Part shown: piece after piece, positions 27,030 to 34,742 of the stretch
Numbering within the stretch: position 1 is the first letter of the stretch
Layout of the letters: each line of letters starts with the position of its first letter
NCBI RefSeq assembly: GCF_003065605.1
Contig: NZ_CP026952.1
Coordinates: 992,001-1,056,000 of the forward strand
Reading direction: 5' to 3'
Length of the DNA: 64,000 nucleotides
From: Aeromicrobium chenweiae
GTDB lineage: Bacteria > Actinomycetota > Actinomycetes > Propionibacteriales > Nocardioidaceae
Notes under the pieces: generated by a model
What the model saw: only the letters and a program-made list of their open reading frames with translations
Database searches by the model: none
What the model was told of the DNA's origin: nothing
Translations under genes and position numbers: made by a program

Positions 27030-28216
27030 CAGTGGGGCCTCCGGTGGAGCACGAGGTGGACGACGAGGCCGGCGACCAGTGCCCAGAACGCCGAGCCGAT
27101 GCCCAGCGCCGAGACGCCGGACGCGGCGACGAGGAAGGTGATGACAGCGGCCTCACGGCCGGAACGGTCCGAGAGCGCGCCCTCGAGGGCGTCCGCGAGC
27201 GTGCCGAGCAGCGCGAGGCCCGCGACGGTCGCGATGACCCCGGCTGGCGCGACCGCGACGAGGGCGGCGAGGGCGGCCGACGCGACGGCCAGCACGACGT
27301 ACGTGCTCGCGGCGGCCTGCGCGGCGATCCACCGTCGCCGGGGATCGGGTCCCGCCGGGGGACCGGCGGCGAGGGCGGCGCTGATCGCGGCGAGGTTCAC
27401 CGAGTGCCCGCCGGCCGGCGCACCGACCATCGTGGCGACACCCGCGGTCACGACCGATCCGCGCCACGGCACGTCGTACCCGAGGGACTTCATGATCGCG
27501 ACGCCTGGCACGTTCTGCGACGCCATCGTCACGACGTACAGGGGGACGGCGATGCCGATCATCGCGGCCCAGCTCCAGGCGGGCGTCGTGAAGGACAGCT
27601 CGGGCAGCAGGGACGACCCCGGGATCGAGGTGCCGTGGCGGACCATGTCGGCACCGATGACGACACCGGCCGCGAGGAACGCCGCCGGCACGGCCCAGCG
27701 CGGCGCGAACCGCACGCCGAGGAGCCAGACGAGCGCGATCGGCAGGATCGCCCCGGGGTTGTCCCGCAGCGCGGTCACCGGCTGGAGGCAGAGCTCGAGC
27801 ACCACGCCTGCCAGCATCGCCTGGGCGATCGGGGCCGGGATCCGCGAGATGAGCCGGCCGAGGGCGGGCCACAGGCCGGTGACGACGTACGCGGCGCCGG
27901 CGACGAGAAATGCGCCGACCGCGACCGGCCAGCCGCCGTCCAGCGCCTCGGTGCCGGCCAGCAGGGCCACGCCGGGCGTGGACCAGACCAGGATCAACGG
28001 CATCCGGTACCGGGCACTGAGCCAGAACATCCCGATCGCCTGCGTCAGGCAGAGCGCGAGCAGGCCGGACGCGGCCTGGGCGGGCGTCGCACCGACCGCG
28101 TGCAGCCCGGTCAGCACGACGGCGAACGAGCTGGTGTAGCCGACGAGGGCCGCGACCACGCCCGCGCTGATCGGCTGCTGCAGGTCGCCGCCCGTCGTCG
28201 TCCGCGCCCGCTTCAT
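27029..28216 (-). CDS. BenE-type benzoate/H+ symporter
   Basis: 395 residues from ATG 28216 with about 11-12 hydrophobic segments. BenE-type features: QPISAGVVAALVGYTSSFAV, LVWSTPGVALLAGTEAL, VTMASQNVPGVAIMKSLGYD and GAPAGGHSVNLAAISAAL. BenE proteins import benzoate with protons. No benzoate catabolic genes are nearby, so the true substrate could be another aromatic acid. The gene is divergent from the SRPBCC gene with a 26-base gap. Confidence 0.85.
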   Translation of the reverse strand: MKRARTTTGGDLQQPISAGVVAALVGYTSSFAVVLTGLHAVGATPAQAASGLLALCLTQAIGMFWLSARYRMPLILVWSTPGVALLAGTEALDGGWPVAVGAFLVAGAAYVVTGLWPALGRLISRIPAPIAQAMLAGVVLELCLQPVTALRDNPGAILPIALVWLLGVRFAPRWAVPAAFLAAGVVIGADMVRHGTSIPGSSLLPELSFTTPAWSWAAMIGIAVPLYVVTMASQNVPGVAIMKSLGYDVPWRGSVVTAGVATMVGAPAGGHSVNLAAISAALAAGPPAGPDPRRRWIAAQAAASTYVVLAVASAALAALVAVAPAGVIATVAGLALLGTLADALEGALSDRSGREAAVITFLVAASGVSALGIGSAFWALVAGLVVHLVLHRRPH

Positions 28217-28242
28217 GGTGATTCACCCTAGACTCCTCGACC

Positions 28243-28668
28243 ATGCCCACTCCCCAGCGCGTCCACGTCACGCACACGTACCGGTCCGATCCCGCCACGG
28301 TCTTCGCGAAGCTCTCCGAGCACGAGAACCTCGGGCCCGTCCTGGGTGCGAAGATCGACCGGGTCAAGGACGGTGACACGTCGCGCAACGGCGTCGGCTC
28401 GACGCGCAGCCTGAAGATCGGCCCGCTCCCGGCCTTCCACGAGACCACGACGGTCTCGGAGCCGAACACCCTGATCGAGTACGCGATCTCCCAGGGCAGC
28501 CCGCTGAAGGGGCACTGGGGTCGTCAGGTGCTCACGCAGACCACCGACGGTGGCACGCTGCTCGACTACACGATCGGCTTCGACGCACCGGTGCCCGGCC
28601 TCGCGGCCCTGGTCGGCAAGATCCTGCAGAAGAACATCGCCAAGGGCATCGGCCGGCTCGCACCGTAG
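28243..28668 (+). CDS. SRPBCC (START-like) family protein
   Basis: 141 residues from ATG 28243. The pattern is that of actinobacterial SRPBCC polyketide-cyclase-like proteins: an initial strand HVTHTYRSDPATVFAKLSEH, central VGSTRSLKIGPLPAFHETTTV, WGRQVLTQTTDGGTLLDYTI and a long C-terminal helix. Such folds bind hydrophobic ligands; the ligand is unknown. Convergent with the small gene at 28672 with 3 bases between the stops. Confidence 0.82.
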   Translation: MPTPQRVHVTHTYRSDPATVFAKLSEHENLGPVLGAKIDRVKDGDTSRNGVGSTRSLKIGPLPAFHETTTVSEPNTLIEYAISQGSPLKGHWGRQVLTQTTDGGTLLDYTIGFDAPVPGLAALVGKILQKNIAKGIGRLAP

Positions 28669-28671
28669 GCC

Positions 28672-29091
28672 CTAGTCGCCGAGCAGGTCCCAGACCCGCG
28701 CGGTCGCGGCCTCCACGTCGCCGGGGTGGATCTGCTGGAAGTTGCGGCCACCCCGGCTGAACGTCTGCGTCACGGCGGCCGGCACGAGGGCCGGGTCGAC
28801 CTCGACCCATGTGCAGTCGCGCACGTGGACGAGGTCGACCTCCGCACCGTCGTCGTCGCGGCGCCAGGGGCCGGCCAGCCGGCCGACGTACGTCCCACCG
28901 CCCGGGACGCGCGTCCAGACGAAGGATCCGTCCGGCGCGTCGACGAGCCGTCGCAGCCGCCGCTCGGCCCGCTCGTCGGTCGCCTCACCCATGCCGCACA
29001 GGCCGAGGCGGAGCGCCCGCTCGAGGGTCGCCGCGTGCGGCACGTCGTCACGACGCGAGCGCATGGGCGCGCGGTAGACCGGCGACGTCAC
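28672..29091 (-). CDS. Hypothetical protein, possibly PUA/EVE-like
   Basis: 139 residues. I do not recognise a named family. The middle (FVWTRVPGGGTYVGRLAGPW, then VDLVHVRDCTWVEV and VPAAVTQTFSRGGRNFQ) recalls the strand order and spacing of EVE/PUA-like nucleic-acid-binding barrels (a GxYxxGRxxGP turn, then an RxxxW strand and VPxxV helix). This is a low-confidence resemblance. There is no signal or membrane segment. It is followed on the same strand by nothing close; the AIM24 gene lies upstream. Confidence 0.6.
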   Translation of the reverse strand: MTSPVYRAPMRSRRDDVPHAATLERALRLGLCGMGEATDERAERRLRRLVDAPDGSFVWTRVPGGGTYVGRLAGPWRRDDDGAEVDLVHVRDCTWVEVDPALVPAAVTQTFSRGGRNFQQIHPGDVEAATARVWDLLGD

Positions 29092-29110
29092 CGGTCCGTC
29101 CCGGCACGCA

Positions 29111-29845
29111 TCAGCTCAGGATGCCGCCGAGGATGCCGCCGCCGACCGCAGCCGCGGCGACGTTGCCGCCCTGGCCTCCGCCGCCCTGGTTGTAGGCGGG
29201 ACCCTCGGAGGGCTGGACGACCACGAAGCCGGGTCCCTGGAAGGCGTACTGGAACGCCTCGCCCGAGCCGCCCCGCAGCGTCGACCGCATGTTCATGCTG
29301 TTGTGCAGCTGCGGCGTGAGGTTCGCCGACCAGCACACGGCGGCGTTGATGTCGACGTACGTCGGCTGCTGCGAGCAGTCGAGGATCATCGGGTCGCCGT
29401 CGGCCACCAGCGCGACCTGGCCGTGACCGGTGACGATCGTGTTGAACAGGCCGCCGGCCGCGATGCCGACGCCCTTGACCCGTCGGATGTCGTGGTCGAG
29501 GGTCGCGTCGAACGCGAGCAGGTTACGGCCGTTGATCGAGATGCCGTCACCCTCGAGGTTCAGGATGAAGACGTTCTTGGCGGTGTCCGCGAAGAACACC
29601 TCACCCTGGCCGGCGACCGTCATCAGCGGGTTGTCCTCGCTGGTCACGACCTTCTTCATGAGCTTGCCGATGCTGCCCGCCGACTTGTGCTCGAACGTGA
29701 CCTGGCCCTGGTAGGCGACCATCACGCCCTTGGTCGCGAGCACCGGGGCGCCCAGGGTGACCTTGAGCATGCGGGGATTCTGCAGGACGAACCGTTCCGA
29801 GGTCTGGACCTCGAGATTCGCCTGCGCGAACAGATCGGACTTCAT
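29111..29845 (-). CDS. AIM24 family protein
   Basis: 244 residues from ATG 29845. Family pattern: NPRMLKVTLGAPVLATKGVMVAYQG as the first strands, GQGEVFFADTAKNVFILNLEGD, and GHGQVALVADGDPM, followed by FQYAFQGPGFVVVQPSE. A Gly-rich tail ends GGGILGGIL. AIM24-type (TRAP-like beta-barrel) proteins are named after a yeast mitochondrial inner-membrane protein; bacterial members are of unknown function and are often linked to membrane or tellurium-type stress genes. Confidence 0.88.
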   Translation of the reverse strand: MKSDLFAQANLEVQTSERFVLQNPRMLKVTLGAPVLATKGVMVAYQGQVTFEHKSAGSIGKLMKKVVTSEDNPLMTVAGQGEVFFADTAKNVFILNLEGDGISINGRNLLAFDATLDHDIRRVKGVGIAAGGLFNTIVTGHGQVALVADGDPMILDCSQQPTYVDINAAVCWSANLTPQLHNSMNMRSTLRGGSGEAFQYAFQGPGFVVVQPSEGPAYNQGGGGQGGNVAAAAVGGGILGGILS

Positions 29846-29922
29846 GCCGTGCCCTTCTCCTGATGGATCAACGTGCTGTCACCAGCACAACGTACGGGAG
29901 GGGCGGGAAGTGCCGGGCAGGT

Positions 29923-30084
29923 TCAGCGCAGCGGACGCTCGCCGGCGACGGCCGCGGACTGGCTCTCCGCGTCGTGCCAGTTGTCCTGCTCGTCGAACCA
30001 GCCCTCCCGGCGGTGCCGGGGCTCGGTCGGATCGGTGGTGGGGTGCTTCTTCTTGCGCAGGAAGGGGGTGACGACGTTGGGCAT
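29923..30084 (-). CDS. Small basic-acidic protein, 53 residues
   Basis: ATG at 30082-30084, stop TGA at 29923-29925; GGAG sits about 7 bases before the start. The product begins MPNVVTPFLRKKKHPTTDP, continues HRREGWFDEQDNWHDAESQS and ends GERPLR. It is charged, without cysteine or membrane segment. The codon usage has the G/C third positions of its neighbours, and the gene fills an otherwise empty interval between AIM24 and tRNA-Leu. Function unknown; real coding status is likely but unproven. Confidence 0.5.
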   Translation of the reverse strand: MPNVVTPFLRKKKHPTTDPTEPRHRREGWFDEQDNWHDAESQSAAVAGERPLR

Positions 30085-30187
30085 GAGGTTCTCCGGACGT
30101 GACCGTGTTCCCGTGGAGGAACCGGACGGACGATGTACCCGTTTGCGGCACGGTCAAACATCGCGGTGCCGATCGCGGTGCCCTGAG

Positions 30188-30269
30188 TGTCGGTGACAGG
30201 ACTTGAACCTGCACGCTCGAAAGCACAGGAACCTAAATCCTGCGTGTCTACCAGTTCCACCACACCGAC
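30188..30269 (-). tRNA. tRNA-Leu (anticodon TAG)
   Basis: Acceptor stem GTCGGTG/CACCGAC, D-arm with TGGTAGAC, anticodon arm CAGGA-TTTAGGT-TCCTG with a perfect 5-bp stem and anticodon TAG (reads CUA/CUG), a class II variable arm, and T-arm GGTTCAAGTCC. Discriminator A; CCA is not encoded. 82 bases. Confidence 0.95.
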
Positions 30270-30293
30270 TCGGGACCAAGAATAGGCCCTCGG

Positions 30294-30761
30294 TCAGGCG
30301 CCGAGCCCCAGGTCCTTGCGCAGCTTGGCGACGTGGCCGGTGGCCTTGACGTTGTACTGGGCCAGCGTGATCGTGCCGTCCTCCACGACGAACGTGGAAC
30401 GGATCACGCCCTGGACGACCTTGCCGTAGAGCTTCTTCTCGCCGAAGGCGCCCCACTGGGTCAGGACCTCCTTGTCGGGGTCGGACAGCAGCTGGATCGT
30501 GAGCCCGTCCCGCTCCCGGAACGCCGCGAGCTTCTCCGGCTTGTCCGGCGAGATGCCCAGGACGGTGTAGCCCTCGGCCTGCAGACGGTCGATCGAGTCG
30601 CTGAAGTCGCAGGCCTGCTTCGTGCAGCCCGGCGTCATCGCGGCGGGGTAGAAGTACACGATGACCTTGCCCGGCTGGGCCGACAGCGAGACGGGTTCTC
30701 CGGCGTCGTTCGTCAGCGTGAAGTCGGGTGCGGTGTCTCCGGGCTGCAGGCGGGTCGTCAT
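30294..30761 (-). CDS. bcp: Thioredoxin-dependent peroxiredoxin, BCP type
   Basis: 155 residues with ATG at 30761 (MTTRLQPGDTAPDFTLTND). The open frame upstream is a shadow. The peroxidatic Cys46 lies in TPGCTKQACDF with a second Cys51 five residues on, the arrangement of alpha-2/BCP peroxiredoxins that form an intramolecular disulfide. It reduces hydrogen peroxide and organic peroxides with thioredoxin. It lies upstream of tRNA-Leu on the same strand and divergent from the DUF3618 gene. Confidence 0.93.
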   Translation of the reverse strand: MTTRLQPGDTAPDFTLTNDAGEPVSLSAQPGKVIVYFYPAAMTPGCTKQACDFSDSIDRLQAEGYTVLGISPDKPEKLAAFRERDGLTIQLLSDPDKEVLTQWGAFGEKKLYGKVVQGVIRSTFVVEDGTITLAQYNVKATGHVAKLRKDLGLGA

Positions 30762-30834
30762 ACGTCCTATCCTTGCGTACGTGTGCGGGCCGACGGTCCG
30801 CAGTCCGCAGGTTCCCGAGTGAGCGAGGCACGAC

Positions 30835-31083
30835 GTGGCAAACGCCAGATCCGATGAGCTTGTCGACGAGATCGACGTGATCCGCGAACGTCTGGCGGTC
30901 ACCGTCGACGCGCTGGTCGACCGGTCGAACCCCAAGAACATCGCCCGTCGCGGACTCGAGAACCTCAAGGGGCGGTTCATCGACGAGACCGGTTCGCCCC
31001 GGATGGAGACGATCGTCCCGGTCGTGGGCGGCGCGATCGCCGTCATCGCCGGCATCGTCGTCATCCGCCGGTTGCTCCGCTGA
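30835..31083 (+). CDS. DUF3618 small membrane protein
   Basis: 82 residues from GTG 30835. The N-terminal family motif is SDELVDEIDVIRERLAVTVD, then ALVDRSNPKNIARRGLEN, and one C-terminal membrane helix (about 60-77, IVPVVGGAIAVIAGIVVI) ending in RRLLR. DUF3618 proteins are small actinobacterial membrane proteins often next to phage-shock or cell-envelope genes; unknown role. It is followed after 2 bases by a GroES-like gene and is divergent from bcp, an arrangement commonly seen in actinobacteria. Confidence 0.88.
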   Translation: MANARSDELVDEIDVIRERLAVTVDALVDRSNPKNIARRGLENLKGRFIDETGSPRMETIVPVVGGAIAVIAGIVVIRRLLR

Positions 31084-31085
31084 CC

Positions 31086-31406
31086 ATGAGCGGCAAGCTC
31101 CCGATCCGCATGCTGGCCGACCGGCTCCTGGTGTCGCTCGACGACGAGGCCGGGGACCGTCGCTCGACCGGCGGCATCGTCATCCCCGCGACTGCGACGC
31201 TGGGCAAGCGGCTGTCGTGGGCGCGCGTCCAGGCCATCGGCGCGCACGTCCGGTCCGTCGAGGTGGGCGACCGGGTGCTGTTCGACCCCGACGACCGGTC
31301 CGAGGTCGAGGTACGGGGCGAGGACTTCGTCCTCCTGCGCGAGCGCGACCTGCACGCCGTCGCGTCCGAGCGCATCGAGGAAGGCCAGACAGGCCTGTAC
31401 CTGTGA
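31086..31406 (+). CDS. GroES-like co-chaperone paralogue
   Basis: 106 residues from ATG 31086. It has a GroES/chaperonin-10 beta-barrel: PIRMLADRLLVSLDDEAGD, RRSTGGIVIPATA (the mobile-loop position), GDRVLFDPDD and EVEVRGEDFVLLRERDLHAV. The mobile loop is not identical to canonical GroES and the protein is longer at the end (RIEEGQTGLYL), so this is a paralogue rather than the main groES, which is normally beside groEL. It lies between DUF3618 and FUSC genes. Confidence 0.82.
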   Translation: MSGKLPIRMLADRLLVSLDDEAGDRRSTGGIVIPATATLGKRLSWARVQAIGAHVRSVEVGDRVLFDPDDRSEVEVRGEDFVLLRERDLHAVASERIEEGQTGLYL

Positions 31407-31422
31407 GCGCCGCGGTGACGTC

Positions 31423-32541
31423 GTGAGCCCGTCGCGCGACGTCCCGCTGCGACGGGTCCGGCTGCCGCGACCGCAGCTGACCTGGAACGACCGGCTGCGC
31501 ATGCTGCGCAAGCGCTGGCGGCTGCTGCTGCGCCTCGCCGGCGCCACCGCTGCGGCGTTCTTCATCTCCACCCACGTGCTGGGGCACACCCAGGCATTCT
31601 TCGCGCCGGTCTCGGCGGTCATCGTCATCATCGCCGGGGCCGGCCTGCGCGCTCGCACGCTGTTCGAGCTCGTGGTCGGTGTGGCGCTCGGGGTCCTGGT
31701 CGGCGAGCTGCTGATCCTGTCCATCGGGCGTGGGACGTGGCAGATCGCGCTCGTCGTGGCGCTGACGGTCGTGGCGTGCACCCTGCTCGGCATCAAGGGT
31801 CTCGCGATGACGCAGGCGGCCAACTCCTCGGTCCTCCTGGCCGCCGTGGTCCCGGTCGCCAACGCCGGCAACCCCGCGGTCACCCGCTTCATCGACGCGC
31901 TGATCGGCGGGTGCGCCGGGCTCGCGATGATCCTGCTGGTGCCCCGCAACGCGGTCCGGGACATCGACATGGAGGTGCAGTCGCTGCTGAAGCGTCTCGG
32001 GGGCGTGCTGGGCCGGATCTCGGACGCCATGCGGCTGCAGGACACCGCGCTGGCCGAGCGCGCGCTGGACGAGGCGCGCGACATGCAGCCGGGACTCCAG
32101 GCGCTGGAGACCACCGCGGCCAGCGTCTCGGAGATCACCCGCATGTCACCCATGCGGTGGAAGCAGCGCGAGCACGTCGGGATGTACGTGGGCGCCATCC
32201 GCGACTTCGACAACGCGATCCGGGACGCCCGGGTGCTGGCGCGTCGCACCGCTGCGATGCTGCGCCACCGCGAGGACGCCCCGGCCGGGATGGACCTCGC
32301 GGTGAAGTCGCTGTCGACCGCGGTCGCGATCCTCGCCGACGACCTGTCCGAGCAGGACGACTTCGAGGCTGCGCGGCGCGAGCTCGTCGAGGCGGCCCGG
32401 ATCGCGGTCATGGCCCTGCCGGGCGCGATGACGATGAACACAGCGGCGATCGCCGCCCAGGTCCGGTCGTTGGCGGCGGACCTGTTGTACGCCAGCGGCT
32501 CGACCCGCGACGAGATCGACGAGCGCCTGGACTTCGACTGA
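31423..32541 (+). CDS. FUSC/aromatic-acid-exporter family membrane protein
   Basis: 372 residues from GTG 31423. About five or six hydrophobic segments lie in the first 180 residues ([77 protein letters not shown] and a last one ending [10 protein letters not shown]). The C-terminal half is cytoplasmic and helical ([26 protein letters not shown]). This is the half-size FUSC layout seen in aromatic-acid efflux proteins; the substrate is unknown. Confidence 0.82.
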   Translation: MSPSRDVPLRRVRLPRPQLTWNDRLRMLRKRWRLLLRLAGATAAAFFISTHVLGHTQAFFAPVSAVIVIIAGAGLRARTLFELVVGVALGVLVGELLILSIGRGTWQIALVVALTVVACTLLGIKGLAMTQAANSSVLLAAVVPVANAGNPAVTRFIDALIGGCAGLAMILLVPRNAVRDIDMEVQSLLKRLGGVLGRISDAMRLQDTALAERALDEARDMQPGLQALETTAASVSEITRMSPMRWKQREHVGMYVGAIRDFDNAIRDARVLARRTAAMLRHREDAPAGMDLAVKSLSTAVAILADDLSEQDDFEAARRELVEAARIAVMALPGAMTMNTAAIAAQVRSLAADLLYASGSTRDEIDERLDFD

Positions 32542-32593
32542 CGTCCGCCCGGCCCCGCGGCGGCGGGCTCATTTCCGCACGACGTGGTGTGGT

Positions 32594-32615
32594 GTTCGTC
32601 CTGTGTTCACCCGCG
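32594..32615 (+). promoter_or_regulatory. Candidate PHO box (two 11-base direct repeat units)
   Basis: Two consecutive 11-base units, GTTCGTCCTGT (32594-32604) and GTTCACCCGCG (32605-32615), match the actinobacterial PhoP direct-repeat pattern in which GTTCACC-like heptamers recur every 11 bases. They lie 17 bases before the ATG of the alkaline phosphatase gene, the expected target. Match recognised by eye from the Streptomyces consensus. Confidence 0.55.
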
Positions 32616-32632
32616 TCGGGTGGGCTCGCACC

Positions 32633-34048
32633 ATGAACTCATCCACGAGAAAGAACAGCAAGCGCACCGCTGTCAGCCTCGCCGTCGCGGCAGTCGTCGT
32701 CGGCGTGGGCACCGCGGGCGCCATCGGGGCGGGCCAGGATCTCTCGAAGCACGGGGGAGCGACGCGCCTGTCGGGCGACCAGACCAAGCAGGTCAAGAAG
32801 GCCGTCAAGGGCGGTCACCCGGACAACGTCATCCTCCTCATCGGCGACGGCATGGGCGACTCCGAGATCACCTCGGCGCGCGACTACGAGCACGGTGCCG
32901 GCGGGCGGTTCCCGGGCATCGACGCGCTGCCGCTGACCGGGCAGTACACGACGTACTCGCTGACCAAGGACGGCAAGGCCGACTACGTGCCGGACTCGGC
33001 CGCCACGGGCAGCGCCTGGGCCACGGGCACCAAGACGTACGACAACGCGATCTCGGTCGACATCCGCGGCAAGGCCCAGCCGACGCTCCTCGAGCTCGCC
33101 AAGAGGCGCGGGCTCAAGACCGGCAACGTGAGCACCGCAGAGCTCCAGGACGCGACGCCCGCGGTGCAGGTCGCGCACATCTCCGCCCGCTCCTGCTACG
33201 GACCGGTCAAGACGACCGCGACGTGCCCCGAGGCCGCCCGCGAGAACGGCGGCCGGGGCTCGATCGCCGAGCAGCTGCTCGACACCCGCCCCGACGTGAC
33301 GCTGGGTGGCGGTGCGGCGACGTTCGCGGAGAAGGCCACGGCCGGCACCTGGAAGAACCTGTCCCTGCTCGACCAGGCGGAGCGTCGCGGCTACCAGCTG
33401 CCGACCGACCTGGGCGCGCTGGACAAGATCACCAAGGCTGACCAGAAGCGTCCCGTGCTGGGCCTTTTCGCGCCGGGCAACTTCCCGGTGCGCTGGACCG
33501 GTCCGGCGGCCACCCCCGACGGCGGCAAGAAGGCCCCGGCCCGCTGCGCGGCCAACCCGGCCCGGACGTCCACGCTGCCGTCGCTCGCGGCGATGACGAA
33601 GAAGTCGATCAAGCTGCTCGACATCCCCGGGTCCAAGGGCTTCTTCCTGCAGGTCGAGGGAGCCAGCATCGACAAGCAGGACCACGCCGCCGACGCGTGC
33701 GGCCAGATCGGCGAGACCGTCGACCTGGACGAGGCGGTCAAGGCCGCTCTCGACTTCGCCAAGAAGGACGGCCACACCACGGTCATCGTGACCGCGGACC
33801 ACGCCCACACGAGCCAGATCGTGGAGGCCGGCAGCACGACTCCCGGCCTGACCACGAACCTGCTCACGAACGAGGGCAGCCCGTTGACGATCAACTACGG
33901 CACGGCCGCGGCGGGTGGCTCGCAGCAGCACACCGGCAGCCAGCTGCGCATCGCCGCGTACGGGCCGCAGGCGGCCAACGTGGTCGGGCTGACCGACCAG
34001 ACCGACCTGTTCTTCACCATCTCGCGGGCGCTCCGGCTCTCGAGGTAG
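32633..34048 (+). CDS. Secreted alkaline phosphatase (PhoA superfamily)
   Basis: 471 residues with ATG at 32633. Residues 1-33 are a signal peptide (basic [12 protein letters not shown] then [13 protein letters not shown]). Metal site Asp72 lies in [12 protein letters not shown], nucleophile Ser122 in DSAATGSAW, and later metal ligands in [11 protein letters not shown] and [10 protein letters not shown], with the final His in QQHTGSQ. It hydrolyses phosphomonoesters outside the membrane to supply phosphate. The direct repeats just upstream suggest PhoP control under phosphate limitation (inference). Confidence 0.93.
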   Translation: MNSSTRKNSKRTAVSLAVAAVVVGVGTAGAIGAGQDLSKHGGATRLSGDQTKQVKKAVKGGHPDNVILLIGDGMGDSEITSARDYEHGAGGRFPGIDALPLTGQYTTYSLTKDGKADYVPDSAATGSAWATGTKTYDNAISVDIRGKAQPTLLELAKRRGLKTGNVSTAELQDATPAVQVAHISARSCYGPVKTTATCPEAARENGGRGSIAEQLLDTRPDVTLGGGAATFAEKATAGTWKNLSLLDQAERRGYQLPTDLGALDKITKADQKRPVLGLFAPGNFPVRWTGPAATPDGGKKAPARCAANPARTSTLPSLAAMTKKSIKLLDIPGSKGFFLQVEGASIDKQDHAADACGQIGETVDLDEAVKAALDFAKKDGHTTVIVTADHAHTSQIVEAGSTTPGLTTNLLTNEGSPLTINYGTAAAGGSQQHTGSQLRIAAYGPQAANVVGLTDQTDLFFTISRALRLSR

Positions 34049-34096
34049 CAGCACCGCGCCCGCGGCCGTCGTTCGTGGCGGCCGCAGGCTTGGGTG

Positions 34097-34125
34097 TTGG
34101 ACAGATCACACCGACGTGCGATAGT
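34097..34125 (+). promoter_or_regulatory. Promoter for the 35-residue small gene
   Basis: TTGGAC (34097-34102), a spacer of exactly 17 bases and GATAGT (34120-34125) form a housekeeping-sigma-like promoter. Transcription would start near 34132, about 45 bases before the GTG at 34177. This is the clearest -35/-10 pair I found in the window. Confidence 0.55.
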
Positions 34126-34176
34126 TTGCTGCGATTGCTCCAGCCGAGCAGCAGCACCGATGAAGGAGGTGGACCC

Positions 34177-34284
34177 GTGAAGACGTTCAACCCGATGACC
34201 GAGGCCTCGATCACCCGCGTGACGCACCGTGATGCCGTCACGACCTTTGCCGGTTCGACCTCCGGAGCAGTGCACCTGAAGTAG
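34177..34284 (+). CDS. Small protein or leader peptide, 35 residues
   Basis: GTG at 34177, preceded by AAGGAGG with ideal spacing. The peptide begins MKTFNPMTEASITRVTHRD and ends TSGAVHLK; 7 of 35 residues are threonine. It has its own promoter (34097-34125) and is followed 22 bases after the stop by a strong intrinsic terminator, so the unit is transcribed on its own. I do not recognise it. It may be a genuine small protein or a leader peptide whose terminator controls the downstream 85-residue gene. Confidence 0.55.
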   Translation: MKTFNPMTEASITRVTHRDAVTTFAGSTSGAVHLK

Positions 34285-34306
34285 CCCACACCTGTCGGCA
34301 CTTCCG

Positions 34307-34341
34307 CCGCTTCGGATCCTTCGATCCGGAGCGGTTTTTTT
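34307..34341 (+). terminator. Strong intrinsic terminator
   Basis: A 12-bp stem (34307-34318 with 34323-34334, one G-T pair) closed by a CTTC tetraloop and followed directly by seven T residues. It is the only textbook T-tailed terminator in the window and lies between two small genes. Confidence 0.92.
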
Positions 34342-34357
34342 GTTGTACCCGCACCCC

Positions 34358-34377
34358 GTCGCCCGTCACCGGGCGAC
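34358..34377 (+). promoter_or_regulatory. Hairpin in the leader of the 85-residue gene
   Basis: GTCGCCCG (34358-34365), loop TCAC, CGGGCGAC (34370-34377): perfect 8-bp arms, 17 bases after the T-run of the preceding terminator and about 38 bases before the next ATG. It could be a second regulatory stem in an attenuation-like arrangement. Confidence 0.4.
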
Positions 34378-34415
34378 CTGTCCATCCAGCCACATCATCC
34401 GAAAGGAGGCGCGCT

Positions 34416-34673
34416 ATGACCACGTCGATCGACAACCGAACCCAGCCCGCACAGAACCCCACCGAATCCATCTTCCCGACCAGGACACATGGAGAGGGGG
34501 TGAAGGCAGTGGCACTCTTCGAGTCCCGTCGGGCCCGCGGCACGCGCGCCTGGGACGAGCTGTCCGAGATCGATCGTCAAGTGCTCCTGGAGGAGGTGCG
34601 TCAGCGCCGCAAGTACCAGGCGATGAAGACGCAGATCTACTCCGAGCTCTACGGCATGCGCAACAACAAGTAG
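34416..34673 (+). CDS. Small helical protein, 85 residues, unknown
   Basis: ATG at 34416 with AAAGGAGG seven bases upstream. The first 28 residues are Thr/Asn/Gln rich (TTSIDNRTQPAQNPTES). The rest is charged and helical: VALFESRRARGTRAWDELSE, then RQVLLEEVRQRRKYQAMKTQ and IYSELYGMRNNK. A second start context (GAGAGGGGGTGAAGG, GTG at 34500) lies inside the frame, so a shorter 57-residue form is possible. No family recognised. A 18-bp perfect hairpin follows the stop. Confidence 0.6.
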   Translation: MTTSIDNRTQPAQNPTESIFPTRTHGEGVKAVALFESRRARGTRAWDELSEIDRQVLLEEVRQRRKYQAMKTQIYSELYGMRNNK

Positions 34674-34675
34674 AC

Positions 34676-34718
34676 GATGAGGGGTCGTCGCCCCGTGAAC
34701 GGGCGACGACCCCTCATC
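34676..34718. terminator. 18-bp perfect hairpin, bidirectional terminator
   Basis: Arms 34676-34693 (GATGAGGGGTCGTCGCCC) and 34701-34718 are exact reverse complements around a 7-base loop. It separates the 85-residue gene from the convergent CoA-ester lyase; a smaller GCCGCC-GTGA-GGCGGC hairpin follows at 34721-34736. Confidence 0.8.
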
Positions 34719-34742
34719 ATGCCGCCGTGAGGCGGCGTCGCC

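Noticed and set aside
30762-32441. N-terminal extension of the peroxiredoxin frame to 715 codons
   Set aside because: The extension is antisense to the DUF3618, GroES-like and FUSC genes and has biased Ser/Arg/Thr composition; the peroxiredoxin family starts at the ATG at 30761.
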